Positions 1 through 7,884 are shown, numbered from the stretch's first letter. The stretch: DNA of 64,000 nt from Clostridiales bacterium (GCA_012837525.1 DUQZ01000024.1:1-64000), one strand, 5' to 3'. A program made the numbers and translations. The notes: generated by a model from the letters alone, not told the origin.

Positions 1-368
1 ATCTGCCCCGCCGCGCCAAATACGGGCAGGGGCTGTTGGAGGACGCCGCGCGCGTGAAGGAGCCTGACCGCGCACTGATTGAAAAAGCGGTGCAGGAGGC
101 ACAGAAACACATACGCGCCCTGGTTCAGTCGCATTTCATCAACGCCATTGCCTTTATAGGCGAGGAGGGGGTGACCATCCCCTGCCTGGCAGGCTATCCG
201 ATGGTGACGGTGCCCTATGGCGCGGACAATGAGGGCTACCCGCTTGGCGCCACCTTCTTCGCCATGGCTGGCCAGGATGAATTCCTGATGAACCTGGCCT
301 ACGCCTTTGAACAGGGCACCATCCTGCGCATGATTCCTGAAAAATATCTGCAAAACGAACAGCGGTAA
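1..368 (+). CDS. Amidase family protein, C-terminal fragment
   Basis: This is the last roughly 122 residues of a protein that begins before the window; the open frame runs from base 3 to the stop at 366-368. The block CLAGYPMVTVPYG, followed by GYPLGATFFA and AYAFEQGT, is the conserved C-terminal core of the amidase signature family (GatA-like Ser-Ser-Lys hydrolases). The catalytic residues lie in the missing part, so substrate and activity cannot be judged. It could be a stand-alone amidase rather than GatA, because nothing resembling gatB or gatC follows; a terminator comes directly after it. Confidence 0.85.
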   Translation, partial: LPRRAKYGQGLLEDAARVKEPDRALIEKAVQEAQKHIRALVQSHFINAIAFIGEEGVTIPCLAGYPMVTVPYGADNEGYPLGATFFAMAGQDEFLMNLAYAFEQGTILRMIPEKYLQNEQR

Positions 369-399
369 GAACAGCGAAAATACGCATTATTAAAGAAGG

Positions 400-431
400 C
401 CGGCCTTTCCTCCTGTTGGAAAGGCCGGTTT
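400..431 (+). terminator. Intrinsic terminator after the amidase gene
   Basis: An 11-bp perfect inverted repeat (CCGGCCTTTCC at 400-410, GGAAAGGCCGG at 418-428) with a 7-base loop is followed by a short T run. It lies 32 bp past the amidase stop. Confidence 0.7.
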
Positions 432-565
432 GAATATTGCGGTTTAACAAGAAACTACGTAATCAACTTAAAATAGAAGGCACAAGCGCCAACCGTCCCA
501 ACCCGACAAAATCGCAGATTTTGGAGGAAAGGAGCCGCGACGGAACGTGTGAGAGGGGACTTTTG

Positions 566-603
566 AAAAAAGTCGCCGCGAACTAAGTGTAGTCCGCGGC
601 GAC
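566..603 (-). terminator. Intrinsic terminator of tRNA-Leu
   Basis: Read on the minus strand, the repeat GTCGCCGCG (595-603) pairs with CGCGGCGAC (572-580) and is followed at once by six T residues (571-566). It lies 2 bp past the tRNA 3' end, so it ends that transcript. Confidence 0.85.
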
Positions 604-605
604 GC

Positions 606-690
606 TGGTGCGGTCGACGAGACTTGAACTCGTACGGTTTTCACCACACGCCCCTCAAACGTGCGCGTATGCCAGTTCCGCCACGACCGC
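606..690 (-). tRNA. tRNA-Leu, anticodon GAG
   Basis: The minus strand folds as a class II tRNA of 85 nt including an encoded CCA. The acceptor GCGGTCG pairs with CGACCGC. The anticodon loop TTGAGGG carries GAG after U33, its stem closing with a U-G pair. A long variable arm (GGT-GAAA-ACC) follows, and the T arm is ACGAG-TTCAAGT-CTCGT. The long variable arm, the D-arm start GCGGAACTGGC and the A discriminator fit leucine. It has its own consensus promoter and terminator and is a single-gene unit. Confidence 0.96.
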
Positions 691-705
691 ATGGCAGCAC
701 CGGTG

Positions 706-734
706 ATTATAGCCCAGCAGGCAGCGCCTGTCAA
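706..734 (-). promoter_or_regulatory. Promoter of tRNA-Leu
   Basis: On the minus strand a perfect TTGACA (734-729) is separated by 17 bases from a perfect TATAAT (711-706), placing the transcript start about 8-10 bases before the tRNA. This is a full sigma-A consensus, as expected for a stable RNA gene. Confidence 0.92.
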
Positions 735-753
735 GAAAAACCAAATAAAGCGC

Positions 754-2184
754 CTACTGCGTGTTTTGCGCGGGTTCCTCCTGATTCATAGCCTCTTTAG
801 CCCCGGATTCTGTCTCCTCCGGCTCGGGCAGGCGCACCAATTGGTCAAAGGCGCGCACCACCAGGTAGGAATAGGGCGCGTGATCGGCCAGCACCATATC
901 CGGCCCAACCAGGGAGTGGGTCAAAAACAGGGTTTTGAGGATCATCCGCGCCAGCGCCACCGTGCCGAAGCGCTCGATAAGGGCATGCACCTTCTCCCCC
1001 ATCTTGTGGATGTCCTCCGGGTTGGCTTCTTTGCCTGCCGCGTCCTGATAATACTGCTGAAAACCCATGATGGTAAACCGCAGCAGCCTGCGCGTCCATT
1101 CCTCTGTTAAGGCGGGCAGGTCATACACGGTATGGTCCACAAACACAGCCAGGGCCGAGGCAACCGCCTTGGCCGGCTGGGGGCGCAGGGCATCCAAAAG
1201 AGCAAGCGCGAACAGCAGGCCCTGCTGGGTATCCCGCAGGCTGCCAAGCAACGCCAGGGTTTCAATAAACAGGGGGTTGTCGCGGTATTCGCCGTAGCAG
1301 ACCTCCCGGAACACATCATCGCCACGCAACAGGTAGCTGACGCCCAGGTGATCGCGCAGCCCCACCCTGGGGATTAGATCATCCGCGACCAAGAAGTGCG
1401 TCAGCGGGCAGAGCAGCTCATCCTGGGGCAGGTCAATCGCGACAGAGGGCGAGGCGAAGCCAAAGCCCAGCAGGTGCTGCTTTTGCACGCCGGCTTTGAG
1501 TTTTTGATGCGTCCATATCTGCAACACGGCCGCGCCCTGGCTGTGCCCTGCTGCGACCACCCGAAAGGCGCTGTCGGGCTGTTTGCAGGCTTCCAGCACA
1601 TCCTTCAGCGTCAATTCTTCCATGTCCAGCGCTTGCGCGGCGCTTGGAAAGCGGATCTCCGCCTCCTTGCTTTCAAACTGGGCAGCCAGGTCAAAAAAAC
1701 CCTCGTGGAAGTGCCCTTCCCGCTGCAGACGCATGTTGCTGGCCCAGTCCTGCGGCCTTCTGCCGGTGCCCATGAACCCGATGGCGATGGTGAACCGCTT
1801 GGGCGCGTGCTCCCGGATCATCACCACAGCCTTGCCGGTGTGCAGCTGGATATCCGGCTGCAGGTAACTTTTGATGTCCGTAATGGGGTTGGTGAGGTTG
1901 GTCAGCCCGCGGGCCAGTTTGGGCAGGATGGCGTTGAAGATGCCCTGCTGCCACGCGCCCACGTCCTCCCGCAGGCGCACGCCGGAAATCAAACGGCTGT
2001 CCACCTGGATGACCATGTCCGTCCAGCCGGCCGACAGCCAGGGGCCTGCCTCAAAGTCGTAGGACAGCTGGGCCAGCTCCAGTCCAAAGCGCGCGGCTTC
2101 GCGGTGCAGCTGCCCCTGGTTGACCTGATCATACCAGCTGGTATCCCGTAAATCGGTCTTGGTGTAATTCCCAAAATGCGGCAT
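754..2184 (-). CDS. Lipase-like alpha/beta hydrolase (class 3 lipase type)
   Basis: A 476-residue protein starting at the ATG at 2184, preceded by AGGAGGGATT; a longer open frame to 2403 would run through the promoter at 2201-2229 and is not used. The central block RVVAAGHSQGAAVLQIW holds the GxSxG nucleophile elbow (GHSQG) typical of class 3 lipases and related hydrolases. There is no signal peptide or membrane segment, so it is probably cytoplasmic. The N-terminal part (HFGNYTKTDLRDTSWYDQ) resembles the start of other Clostridia lipase-family proteins. The C-terminus is a Glu/Gln-rich tail. The substrate is unknown; the catalytic Asp and His cannot be assigned by eye. Confidence 0.75.
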   Translation of the reverse strand: MPHFGNYTKTDLRDTSWYDQVNQGQLHREAARFGLELAQLSYDFEAGPWLSAGWTDMVIQVDSRLISGVRLREDVGAWQQGIFNAILPKLARGLTNLTNPITDIKSYLQPDIQLHTGKAVVMIREHAPKRFTIAIGFMGTGRRPQDWASNMRLQREGHFHEGFFDLAAQFESKEAEIRFPSAAQALDMEELTLKDVLEACKQPDSAFRVVAAGHSQGAAVLQIWTHQKLKAGVQKQHLLGFGFASPSVAIDLPQDELLCPLTHFLVADDLIPRVGLRDHLGVSYLLRGDDVFREVCYGEYRDNPLFIETLALLGSLRDTQQGLLFALALLDALRPQPAKAVASALAVFVDHTVYDLPALTEEWTRRLLRFTIMGFQQYYQDAAGKEANPEDIHKMGEKVHALIERFGTVALARMILKTLFLTHSLVGPDMVLADHAPYSYLVVRAFDQLVRLPEPEETESGAKEAMNQEEPAQNTQ

Positions 2185-2200
2185 AATCCCTCCTGATCGC

Positions 2201-2229
2201 AGTGTATCACCGGATAGATTTTTGAGCAA
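2201..2229 (-). promoter_or_regulatory. Promoter of the lipase-like gene
   Basis: On the minus strand TTGCTC (2229-2224), 17 bases, then TACACT (2206-2201), 17 bp upstream of the start codon and just before the ribosome site. It diverges from the RNA promoter at 2322-2350. Confidence 0.6.
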
Positions 2230-2321
2230 ACACTCCGCCAACCAAAAAAGCAAAGCGGAGCCGCAAAAGGACCAGCCCGTCACAGCATGAACAAGTGAGT
2301 CTGGTATCTTTACAAAGATGC

Positions 2322-2350
2322 TTGCATTCGTGCAAACGCCGCCGTATAAT
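2322..2350 (+). promoter_or_regulatory. Promoter of the structured RNA
   Basis: TTGCAT (2322-2327), a 17-base spacer and a perfect TATAAT (2345-2350). The predicted start is about 2357, exactly where the closing helix of the RNA below begins. Confidence 0.85.
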
Positions 2351-2356
2351 GACCAT

Positions 2357-2570
2357 GGTTGAGCCGCGGTCTGTGGTTGAAAGCCGATGCCAGTCGCAGG
2401 CAAAACGGCCCACGTAAGCCGGCGAAACGCCGGTGAGCATGGTGCGATCTAGATGTCAGTCCGGCCGGGCGCAAGCCCGAGAGAGCGGCGTAGGGCGCAA
2501 ACGCGCTGAGCAAAACTCCAGCCGGCGGGTGTGGGGGCAAAGACCAGGTCAGCGGGGTTCAACCAATTTT
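2357..2570 (+). ncRNA. Structured noncoding RNA of about 210 nt (class not identified)
   Basis: Base 2357 lies 7 bases past a strong -10 box. The 5' end GGTTGA (2357-2362) pairs with TCAACC (2559-2564), and the helix extends with CCGC (2364-2367) against GCGG (2552-2555) and GGTC (2368-2371) against GACC (2542-2545). Inside are GC-rich hairpins: CCGGCG/CGCCGG (2419-2433, loop AAA), GGGC-GCAA-GCCC (2467-2478, a GNRA tetraloop) and GCGC/GCGC (2495-2506). Six T residues (2567-2572) follow the closing helix. No good open frame covers it on either strand. It stands before a zinc-ribbon gene, so it may be a free RNA or a 5' leader. A raiA-type RNA is one family to test; that is a guess from size, closed architecture and taxon. 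Confidence 0.65.
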
Positions 2571-2589
2571 TTGAGGGGGTTTCCAATTC

Positions 2590-2865
2590 ATGTATCAGGA
2601 CAAAACCATGGTGTGCCGTGATTGCGGCAGCGAATTTCAGTTTACCGCTGGCGAGCAGGAGTTTTACGCGGAAAAGGGTTTCCAGAACGAGCCCACCCGC
2701 TGCCAGGAGTGCCGCAGGACCCGCAAGGCCAACCGCAACAATGGCCCGCGCGAAATGCACGACGCCATCTGCGCCCAGTGCGGCGCGGACACGCAGGTGC
2801 CTTTCCTGCCCCGGGATGATCGTCCCGTCTACTGCAGCGACTGCTTCGCCCAGATGCGCGGATAA
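2590..2865 (+). CDS. Small zinc-ribbon protein
   Basis: A 91-residue protein with four CxxC knuckles: C9/C12 and C38/C41 form one ribbon, C61/C64 and C82/C85 a second. The first half (VCRDCGSEFQFTAGEQEFY) matches the small zinc-ribbon family found across Firmicutes (zf-trcl type); the second half is the shorter CxxC-x17-CxxC module often attached to it. A GAGGGGG ribosome site precedes the ATG. Both halves are intact, so two zinc ions are expected. The function of the family is not known; binding to RNA or ribosomes is only inferred from the basic stretch RRTRKANRNN between the ribbons and from the structured RNA just upstream. Confidence 0.85.
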   Translation: MYQDKTMVCRDCGSEFQFTAGEQEFYAEKGFQNEPTRCQECRRTRKANRNNGPREMHDAICAQCGADTQVPFLPRDDRPVYCSDCFAQMRG

Positions 2866-2881
2866 ATATTTCTACGCACAG

Positions 2882-2908
2882 AGCCGCCTCAAACGGGGCG
2901 GTTTTTTT
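2882..2908 (+). terminator. Intrinsic terminator after the zinc-ribbon gene
   Basis: CCGCCTC (2884-2890) pairs with GGGGCGG (2895-2901) around the loop AAAC, followed by seven T residues (2902-2908). Confidence 0.88.
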
Positions 2909-2912
2909 GTTT

Positions 2913-3078
2913 CGCCAAAGTGTCTGAGGACACTTTGGCGGCTTGGAAGTACCGGCATTTTCGCTTGCGAGCTGCGCTCGCGGGCAGCGAAAACGCGTGG
3001 AACGCATTGCTACGCAATGCCCCGCCCGCCCGGCAAAGCCGGGCGATACGATTTCAGTCAGAGGGCTGTGCCCTCTGA
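2913..3078. repeat. Cluster of five palindromic hairpins in an intergenic gap
   Basis: This fills most of the 316-bp gap between 2865 and 3182. Perfect inverted repeats follow one another: CGCCAAAGTGTC/GACACTTTGGCG (2913-2940), TTTTCGCT/AGCGAAAA (2958-2993) enclosing GCGAG/CTCGC, GCATTGC/GCAATGC (3004-3020), GCCCGGC/GCCGGGC (3028-3044) and TCAGAGGGC/GCCCTCTGA (3058-3078). No T tracts follow, and no believable gene is present. It resembles a compound REP-type or decayed MITE region. Confidence 0.6.
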
Positions 3079-3146
3079 AACTCCCCCGGGTTCATTTACA
3101 TCTTTTCTTAACCGCTTTGGTAGACTATTTTTTGCTTAGGTCAGGT

Positions 3147-3175
3147 TTGACAGGAACACCATCCTGCAATAAGAT
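3147..3175 (+). promoter_or_regulatory. Promoter of the L,D-transpeptidase/CapA gene
   Basis: TTGACA (3147-3152), 17 bases, TAAGAT (3170-3175). The predicted start falls at about 3182, on the ATG itself, and no Shine-Dalgarno sequence is present. Confidence 0.7.
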
Positions 3176-3181
3176 AAAAAA

Positions 3182-5731
3182 ATGAAAACGCGATTGATGA
3201 CGCTGTTGGCGTCAGCCCTGATACTGGGTCTCATCCTCACCACCCTGCCCACAGATGGTTTTGCGGAGACCGGCTTCACCGTCAGCCTGCCCGCGCAGAT
3301 ACGGCCTTACCGGAATGAATCCATCGCCCTAGATCTCCCGGCTGATGGCATCTTGACCATTCACGCCCAGGTGCAGGGCAAACGCCTTTTGATTGTAAAA
3401 GAGCAGCCTGTGCAAAAGGGCAGTTTAAGCATTCCTTTTGCCGGTCTGTCCATCAATGACGAAGCGCTGCTGCGGGGTGAAGCGCGATTGCAGGCGCAGC
3501 TTGTTACTGGGGACAAAACACTGGAAGCGACAGCCGCCTTCCGTGTGATGCAGCCAGCCGCGGGCATCAGCTATGTGCTTCTGTCCCGGGACAGCATGTC
3601 CATTCACGATGAGGAAAGCCTGTATGCCGACCATCAGTTAAGCAGGGCTGGCACCCTGATTGTCAGCCTGTACCGGGAGGGTGAGGATGACAAGCCCCTC
3701 TTTCGGCGCTCATTTACACGCAAGGATACCCTGCCCCACGCCTACCGCTGGGACAAAACCATCGCCGGCAAGCCCGCGCCCGCCGGGAACTACTATTTCC
3801 TGTTTGAGGCGCAGGGCTCCCAGCAGGAGCCCATCAGGCGGCCTTTTATTTTGACGGAGGAACCCGCCAACCCGCCGGGCATTGAGGTAACTAAAAAAGG
3901 CCATTTCCTGCCCGAGAGCATGGATGACGCCAGCGTCTGGGCGGCCATGATGGCGCCCATCACCGTGATTGACATCGGCGCCTCCCAGCACCAGCGGGTG
4001 TACGCCGAGCCCAGCACAAAATCCAAGGTGGTGGGCATGATGCATGGGCAGTCCGCCGGGGTGGAGATTTTGGAAGTTGGCCCCGCCGGCTACCTCAAAA
4101 TCCGCGCCGCGCGGCATGGCGACGGCAAATGGATGATCGGCTACATCCCCGACAACCGCTTAAAAACCATTACCCCCTATGACCGCTATGGCCTGCTGAT
4201 TGACAAGAACGCGCAGACCATCAGCGTGTATGAGCGGGGCAAAAAACTGGGCACGCTGAAGATCAGCACAGGTATTTACGTGCCCCCGGGCGTCAACTCC
4301 TTTGACACGGTGCCCGGCGCCTTTTTGACCAAGAGCCGTGTTGCGGAGTTCCCCAGTGAGGGCATCCGCTATGAGTACGCCATGCGCATTGACGGCGGCA
4401 ACCTGCTGCACGGCTCCGGCTACCGCATCATCAACGGCCAGCGCGATTACAGCTTCCAGACGGAGCGTTTGGGGCAGATCGCGTCCCACGGCTGTGTGCG
4501 CGTGCAGCATGACTTAAACGAACAGGATTTGAACGCCTGGTGGCTGTACGCCAACCTGCCGCGCAATACCAAGCTGCTGGTGCTGCCGTCTGAAGACAAC
4601 CTGCGCCTGGAAGGCGAGCAAGCGCCTGAAACGGTGGAGGACGCGCTGATGGAGGACGCCATCACGCATGTGACTGAAGAAGAGCCGGAAATGGAAACAG
4701 AACCCGAAAACACCAGTGAGCCTGCCGCCAATGAGCAGGCTCCTTCCTTCCAGGTGGTGGCTGCGGCGGACCTGGGCGCGCCTGTACCGGAGGGCAGCAC
4801 CCTGATTACCATGACCTTTGGCGGGGATTGCGTGCTGGGCAGCGAGGAGCACAGCAAAAACAAGCCCGAATCCTTCCACAGCGTCATTGAACAGCACGGC
4901 ATGGCCTGGCCCTTCTCCGGGCTTTCTGACATCCTGCAGGCGGATGACATCAGCATGGTGAATCTGGAAAACGTGCTGCAGGATACCCGCAAGGGCTTTA
5001 ACCAACGGCTGCACAACTTCCGCGGGCCCAGCGAATTTGCCAACATTTTAAAACTGGGCGGCATTGAGCTGGTGAACATCGCCAACAACCACTTTGTGGA
5101 CTACGGCCAGGACGGCAAGAACAGCACCCGCAACGCGCTGCGCGCGGCGGGCGTCCCATTTGCCGGTTACAGCGCGCTGTATGTGCACGAGAAGGACGGC
5201 ATCAAGATTGGCTTTGGCGGCATTCGGGAGACCGTCTTCCACCAAAACCACAAGCGCGTCGCGGATGAGATTGATGAGCTCAAGCGCATGGGCGCGGATT
5301 ATATAGTCTATACCTGCCACTTTGGCATTGAGTATGAAACCAGCCACAATGAGATTCAGACCATGATCGCCCGCGCGGCGATTGATGCCGGCGCCAACCT
5401 GGTGATCGGGCACCACACCCACGTGGTGCAGGGGATTGAGCAATACAAGGGCGGCCTGATCTTCTACTCCCTGGGCAACCTGGTGTTTGGCGGCAACCTG
5501 GAGCTGTCCACCTTTGACGGGCTGATGGCGCAGATTGGCCTGGTGTATGAAGGCAAACAGCTGAAGGAAACCCGTGTGCAGTTCATCCCCGTCATCACCT
5601 CCGGCATCCGCCCGCACAATGATTTCCGCCCTGTGGCGGCAGAAGGGGAGGACAAGGCACGCATCCTGGCCGCCATAAACGCGGACAGCGACCAGGACTA
5701 CCCGGACCGGTTTATCATCTCCGCGCGATAG
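3182..5731 (+). CDS. Secreted L,D-transpeptidase (YkuD) fused to a CapA-type metallophosphoesterase-like domain
   Basis: The 849-residue protein starts with a Sec signal peptide (about residues 1-29, ending TDGFAE). An Ig/FlgD-like region follows to about 235, then an SH3-like segment (about 258-330). The YkuD domain (about 338-480) carries the catalytic motif SHGCVRV at 435-441, with C438 as nucleophile, and should crosslink peptidoglycan or transfer proteins to it. An acidic Glu/Pro linker (about 485-525) leads to a CapA/PGA_cap domain (about 535-849) with FGGDCVLG, NIANNHFVDYG and GHHTHVVQG, the metal-binding signature known from capsule and polyglutamate synthesis proteins. The protein probably acts outside the membrane. 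No other wall genes are adjacent. Confidence 0.88.
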   Translation: MKTRLMTLLASALILGLILTTLPTDGFAETGFTVSLPAQIRPYRNESIALDLPADGILTIHAQVQGKRLLIVKEQPVQKGSLSIPFAGLSINDEALLRGEARLQAQLVTGDKTLEATAAFRVMQPAAGISYVLLSRDSMSIHDEESLYADHQLSRAGTLIVSLYREGEDDKPLFRRSFTRKDTLPHAYRWDKTIAGKPAPAGNYYFLFEAQGSQQEPIRRPFILTEEPANPPGIEVTKKGHFLPESMDDASVWAAMMAPITVIDIGASQHQRVYAEPSTKSKVVGMMHGQSAGVEILEVGPAGYLKIRAARHGDGKWMIGYIPDNRLKTITPYDRYGLLIDKNAQTISVYERGKKLGTLKISTGIYVPPGVNSFDTVPGAFLTKSRVAEFPSEGIRYEYAMRIDGGNLLHGSGYRIINGQRDYSFQTERLGQIASHGCVRVQHDLNEQDLNAWWLYANLPRNTKLLVLPSEDNLRLEGEQAPETVEDALMEDAITHVTEEEPEMETEPENTSEPAANEQAPSFQVVAAADLGAPVPEGSTLITMTFGGDCVLGSEEHSKNKPESFHSVIEQHGMAWPFSGLSDILQADDISMVNLENVLQDTRKGFNQRLHNFRGPSEFANILKLGGIELVNIANNHFVDYGQDGKNSTRNALRAAGVPFAGYSALYVHEKDGIKIGFGGIRETVFHQNHKRVADEIDELKRMGADYIVYTCHFGIEYETSHNEIQTMIARAAIDAGANLVIGHHTHVVQGIEQYKGGLIFYSLGNLVFGGNLELSTFDGLMAQIGLVYEGKQLKETRVQFIPVITSGIRPHNDFRPVAAEGEDKARILAAINADSDQDYPDRFIISAR

Positions 5732-5741
5732 ATTCGCACAC

Positions 5742-5779
5742 AAAAAGACACCGCCTGGCCAATCAGACGGTGTCTTTTT
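5742..5779. terminator. Bidirectional terminator
   Basis: AAAAAGACACCG (5742-5753) and CGGTGTCTTTTT (5768-5779) form a symmetric stem with A and T tracts on both sides. It serves the plus-strand fusion gene and the converging minus-strand operon. Confidence 0.88.
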
Positions 5780-5789
5780 AAGTGGAAAC

Positions 5790-6128
5790 TTAGCCCCTGT
5801 AGCCCGCCAGCAAGGTATCCAGTTTGCCTAAGAAACTGTCCTCCCCAAACCGGTTGATTTTGAAGAACACCGCCTGGGAGCCGCCGGAGGTGATGGCGGA
5901 CAAAAACAGGCTGTTGCCGTTGCCCACCAGGGTGACGGACATGCTGACCCTGTTGCTGCCAATCCAGCTGTAGCGCTCATACACGCGCACCGCGACTCGG
6001 GTGCTGCCGTCCTGCCAATCGCTGCCGTCCTCAAAGGTGGCGGAGATGGAGCCGCCGATGATGCCCTCGTGGATGTAGTGCAGCAGGTGCTGAAAATCGC
6101 CCTGGAAGTGTCGCTCAAGCCGTGCCAT
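5790..6128 (-). CDS. DUF6054-like small protein
   Basis: A 112-residue soluble protein starting at the ATG at 6128 behind AAGGAGGAGC; the frame upstream of this has no ribosome site. The opening MARLERHFQGDFQHLLHYIH and the G-GSISATFEDGSDW block resemble small Clostridia proteins grouped as DUF6054. There is no catalytic motif, signal peptide or membrane segment. It is the third gene of an operon with an ABC-2 exporter, 17 bp behind the permease, so it may modify or sense the same stress, but that is inference. The family name rests on recall of the N-terminal pattern. Confidence 0.7.
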   Translation of the reverse strand: MARLERHFQGDFQHLLHYIHEGIIGGSISATFEDGSDWQDGSTRVAVRVYERYSWIGSNRVSMSVTLVGNGNSLFLSAITSGGSQAVFFKINRFGEDSFLGKLDTLLAGYRG

Positions 6129-6145
6129 GTTTGCTCCTCCTTCGC

Positions 6146-6934
6146 TTAAATCGCGAGGTCTTTTCTGGAATAATAAAGGATACCAAGGATAAAAATCAAT
6201 CCGGGTACCGCGAAGCCCAGGCCGATGGCATCCCACATCGGGCCGCCGTTTGATGTAATGCGGCCGATATCCGTGTAGTAATAGGGTGTGAAATACTTGA
6301 AGGTTGCCACCTCACGGTTGATGTTGATGAAGAGATTGACAAAGTAAAACGCCAGCACCAAGCCCAGGCCGGGCACCACGCTGTCACGCTTTCTGAAGCA
6401 GGAGATGCCAAAGCAGAGCACCGCCACCTGCAGGTTCATCATAAGCAGGGACAGATGGAAATCCGTAAAGCGCTTTTGTGGGAAACTCATCCCGATCAGC
6501 CCCGCGCCGATATGCCCGGCCATGATAAAGATGGCGTTGAGCACCAAGATTTGCAGCAGCATGGCGATAAACTTCTGTACAAGAACAGTGGTGCGGTTGA
6601 TGGGGTGGGGGAACAAAAACTCCGCCGTGTGGCGGCCTTCCTCCCGCGCGACGATGTTCATCGCGGTGATGGCCGCGAACATGCCGCCGCCCAGGCCCAG
6701 GAAGTTGCCGTTTTCCAGGCCGTAGTAGTTCATGAACTCAAACATGTCCATGTTTTGCAGGTTGAACATCTGCCCCAGGATGCCCATGCGCTCCACCATG
6801 GCGTTAAACATGCCGGAGTAGTTGGCCACCTGCGGGTAGAGCGTCAACGCCAGGATGGCGAAAAAGGACAGGGAGAGCGACCAGATGAGCGTGCCCTTCC
6901 AGTGAAAGCGGATCTCGTTGCGCAACACGGTCAT
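6146..6934 (-). CDS. ABC-2 type transporter permease
   Basis: A 262-residue membrane protein with about six hydrophobic segments: one near the start (TLIWSLSLSFFAILALTLY), then others around residues 85-105, 120-150, 170-190, 200-215 and 235-255. The pattern REEGRHTAEFLFPHPI, with the loop after helix 2, is typical of ABC-2 permeases that export antibiotics or lipids. Its start codon overlaps the stop of the ATPase gene as ATGA, so the two are translationally coupled and form one exporter. The substrate cannot be told from sequence. Confidence 0.88.
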   Translation of the reverse strand: MTVLRNEIRFHWKGTLIWSLSLSFFAILALTLYPQVANYSGMFNAMVERMGILGQMFNLQNMDMFEFMNYYGLENGNFLGLGGGMFAAITAMNIVAREEGRHTAEFLFPHPINRTTVLVQKFIAMLLQILVLNAIFIMAGHIGAGLIGMSFPQKRFTDFHLSLLMMNLQVAVLCFGISCFRKRDSVVPGLGLVLAFYFVNLFININREVATFKYFTPYYYTDIGRITSNGGPMWDAIGLGFAVPGLIFILGILYYSRKDLAI

Positions 6935-7818
6935 TTCTGCTCACCGCCCTTCTCGTAAAAATGCAGGAAGATCTCTTCCATGTCTGGCTCTGTGATGCTT
7001 AAATCTGAAAACTCAACCGCCTGCAAATCCCGCATCAGCTTTTTGTAATCCCCCCGGAAGAGGAAGCTGGTGTTGTGGTTGATGTTGGTGATGTTCAGCG
7101 CGCCCGGGAAATCCTCCGGCAGGTAGTCGCAGCCGCGCAGGGTGACGCGCTTGGCGGCGGAGCGGGAGAGCGCCTCCACGCTGTCCTCCACCACCAGCTT
7201 GCCCTCGCGAATGATGGCGGCGCGGGTGCAGTGCTGCTGGACTTCCGACAGGACGTGGCTGGACAAAAAGACCGTGGCGCCCGCGCGGTGGCGGTCCATG
7301 ATCAGATCCCAGAAGGCCTTTTGCACCAGGGGGTCCAGGCCGCTGGTGGCCTCATCCAATATTAGCAGCGAGGGCTTGTGCTGCAGCGCCAGCGCGATGG
7401 CCAGCTTCTTTTTATTGCCAAAGGACAGCTCATCAATTTTGCGGTTCATGTCAAGGGAGAGCGCGCCGCAGACACGCCGGGCTTCCAGCGCGCAGTCACG
7501 GCGCCGGAACTGGCTGGCCATCTTGAGGGCATCCGAAACCCGCATGCCGGGGTAGTAGGAGGCTTCAGAAGGGATATAGCCGATGTCGGACAAGATTTCC
7601 CGCTTGTGGCGGCGCACATCAAGGCCAAAGACCTCAGCGCGCCCGGCGTTGGCGTAAATCAGCCCCAGCAGCACGCGGATGGTGGTGGACTTGCCCGCGC
7701 CATTGGAGCCGATGAAGCCGTAGATATCCCCTTTGTTGACTGTGATGTCCAGATCGGTGATGCCGCGCGCGCGGCGGTACCGCTTGGTGAGTTGATGGGT
7801 CTTGATGACCGCTTCCAT
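6931..7818 (-). CDS. ABC transporter ATP-binding protein (ABC-2 exporter)
   Basis: 295 residues from the ATG at 7818, chosen because AGGAGGGCTGGC precedes it; the longer frame to 7845 has no ribosome site. Walker A is GSNGAGKST, the signature ELSFGNKKKLAIALAL is a modified LSxG form, and Walker B is LLILDEATSGLDP. The H-loop is in FLSSHVLSE. The C-terminal 80 residues match the regulatory extension of CcmA/NatA-type ATPases. It drives the permease encoded directly downstream; the DUF6054-like gene is the third cistron. Confidence 0.93.
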   Translation of the reverse strand: MEAVIKTHQLTKRYRRARGITDLDITVNKGDIYGFIGSNGAGKSTTIRVLLGLIYANAGRAEVFGLDVRRHKREILSDIGYIPSEASYYPGMRVSDALKMASQFRRRDCALEARRVCGALSLDMNRKIDELSFGNKKKLAIALALQHKPSLLILDEATSGLDPLVQKAFWDLIMDRHRAGATVFLSSHVLSEVQQHCTRAAIIREGKLVVEDSVEALSRSAAKRVTLRGCDYLPEDFPGALNITNINHNTSFLFRGDYKKLMRDLQAVEFSDLSITEPDMEEIFLHFYEKGGEQK

Positions 7819-7884
7819 GCCAGCCCTCCTGAGTGATTTGCCCATATTGTAACATCATTTTAACAAATAGAACAGTCCTGTGGA

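Noticed and set aside
1396-2151. Open frame of 251 codons opposite the lipase-like gene
   Set aside because: No start signals and no motif; the opposite strand has a ribosome site, promoter and GHSQG motif.
2357-2570. Cobalamin, TPP or c-di-GMP riboswitch upstream of the zinc-ribbon gene
   Set aside because: The B12 box, the TPP CTGAGA/ACCTGA pair and the GEMM core are not found; the fold differs.
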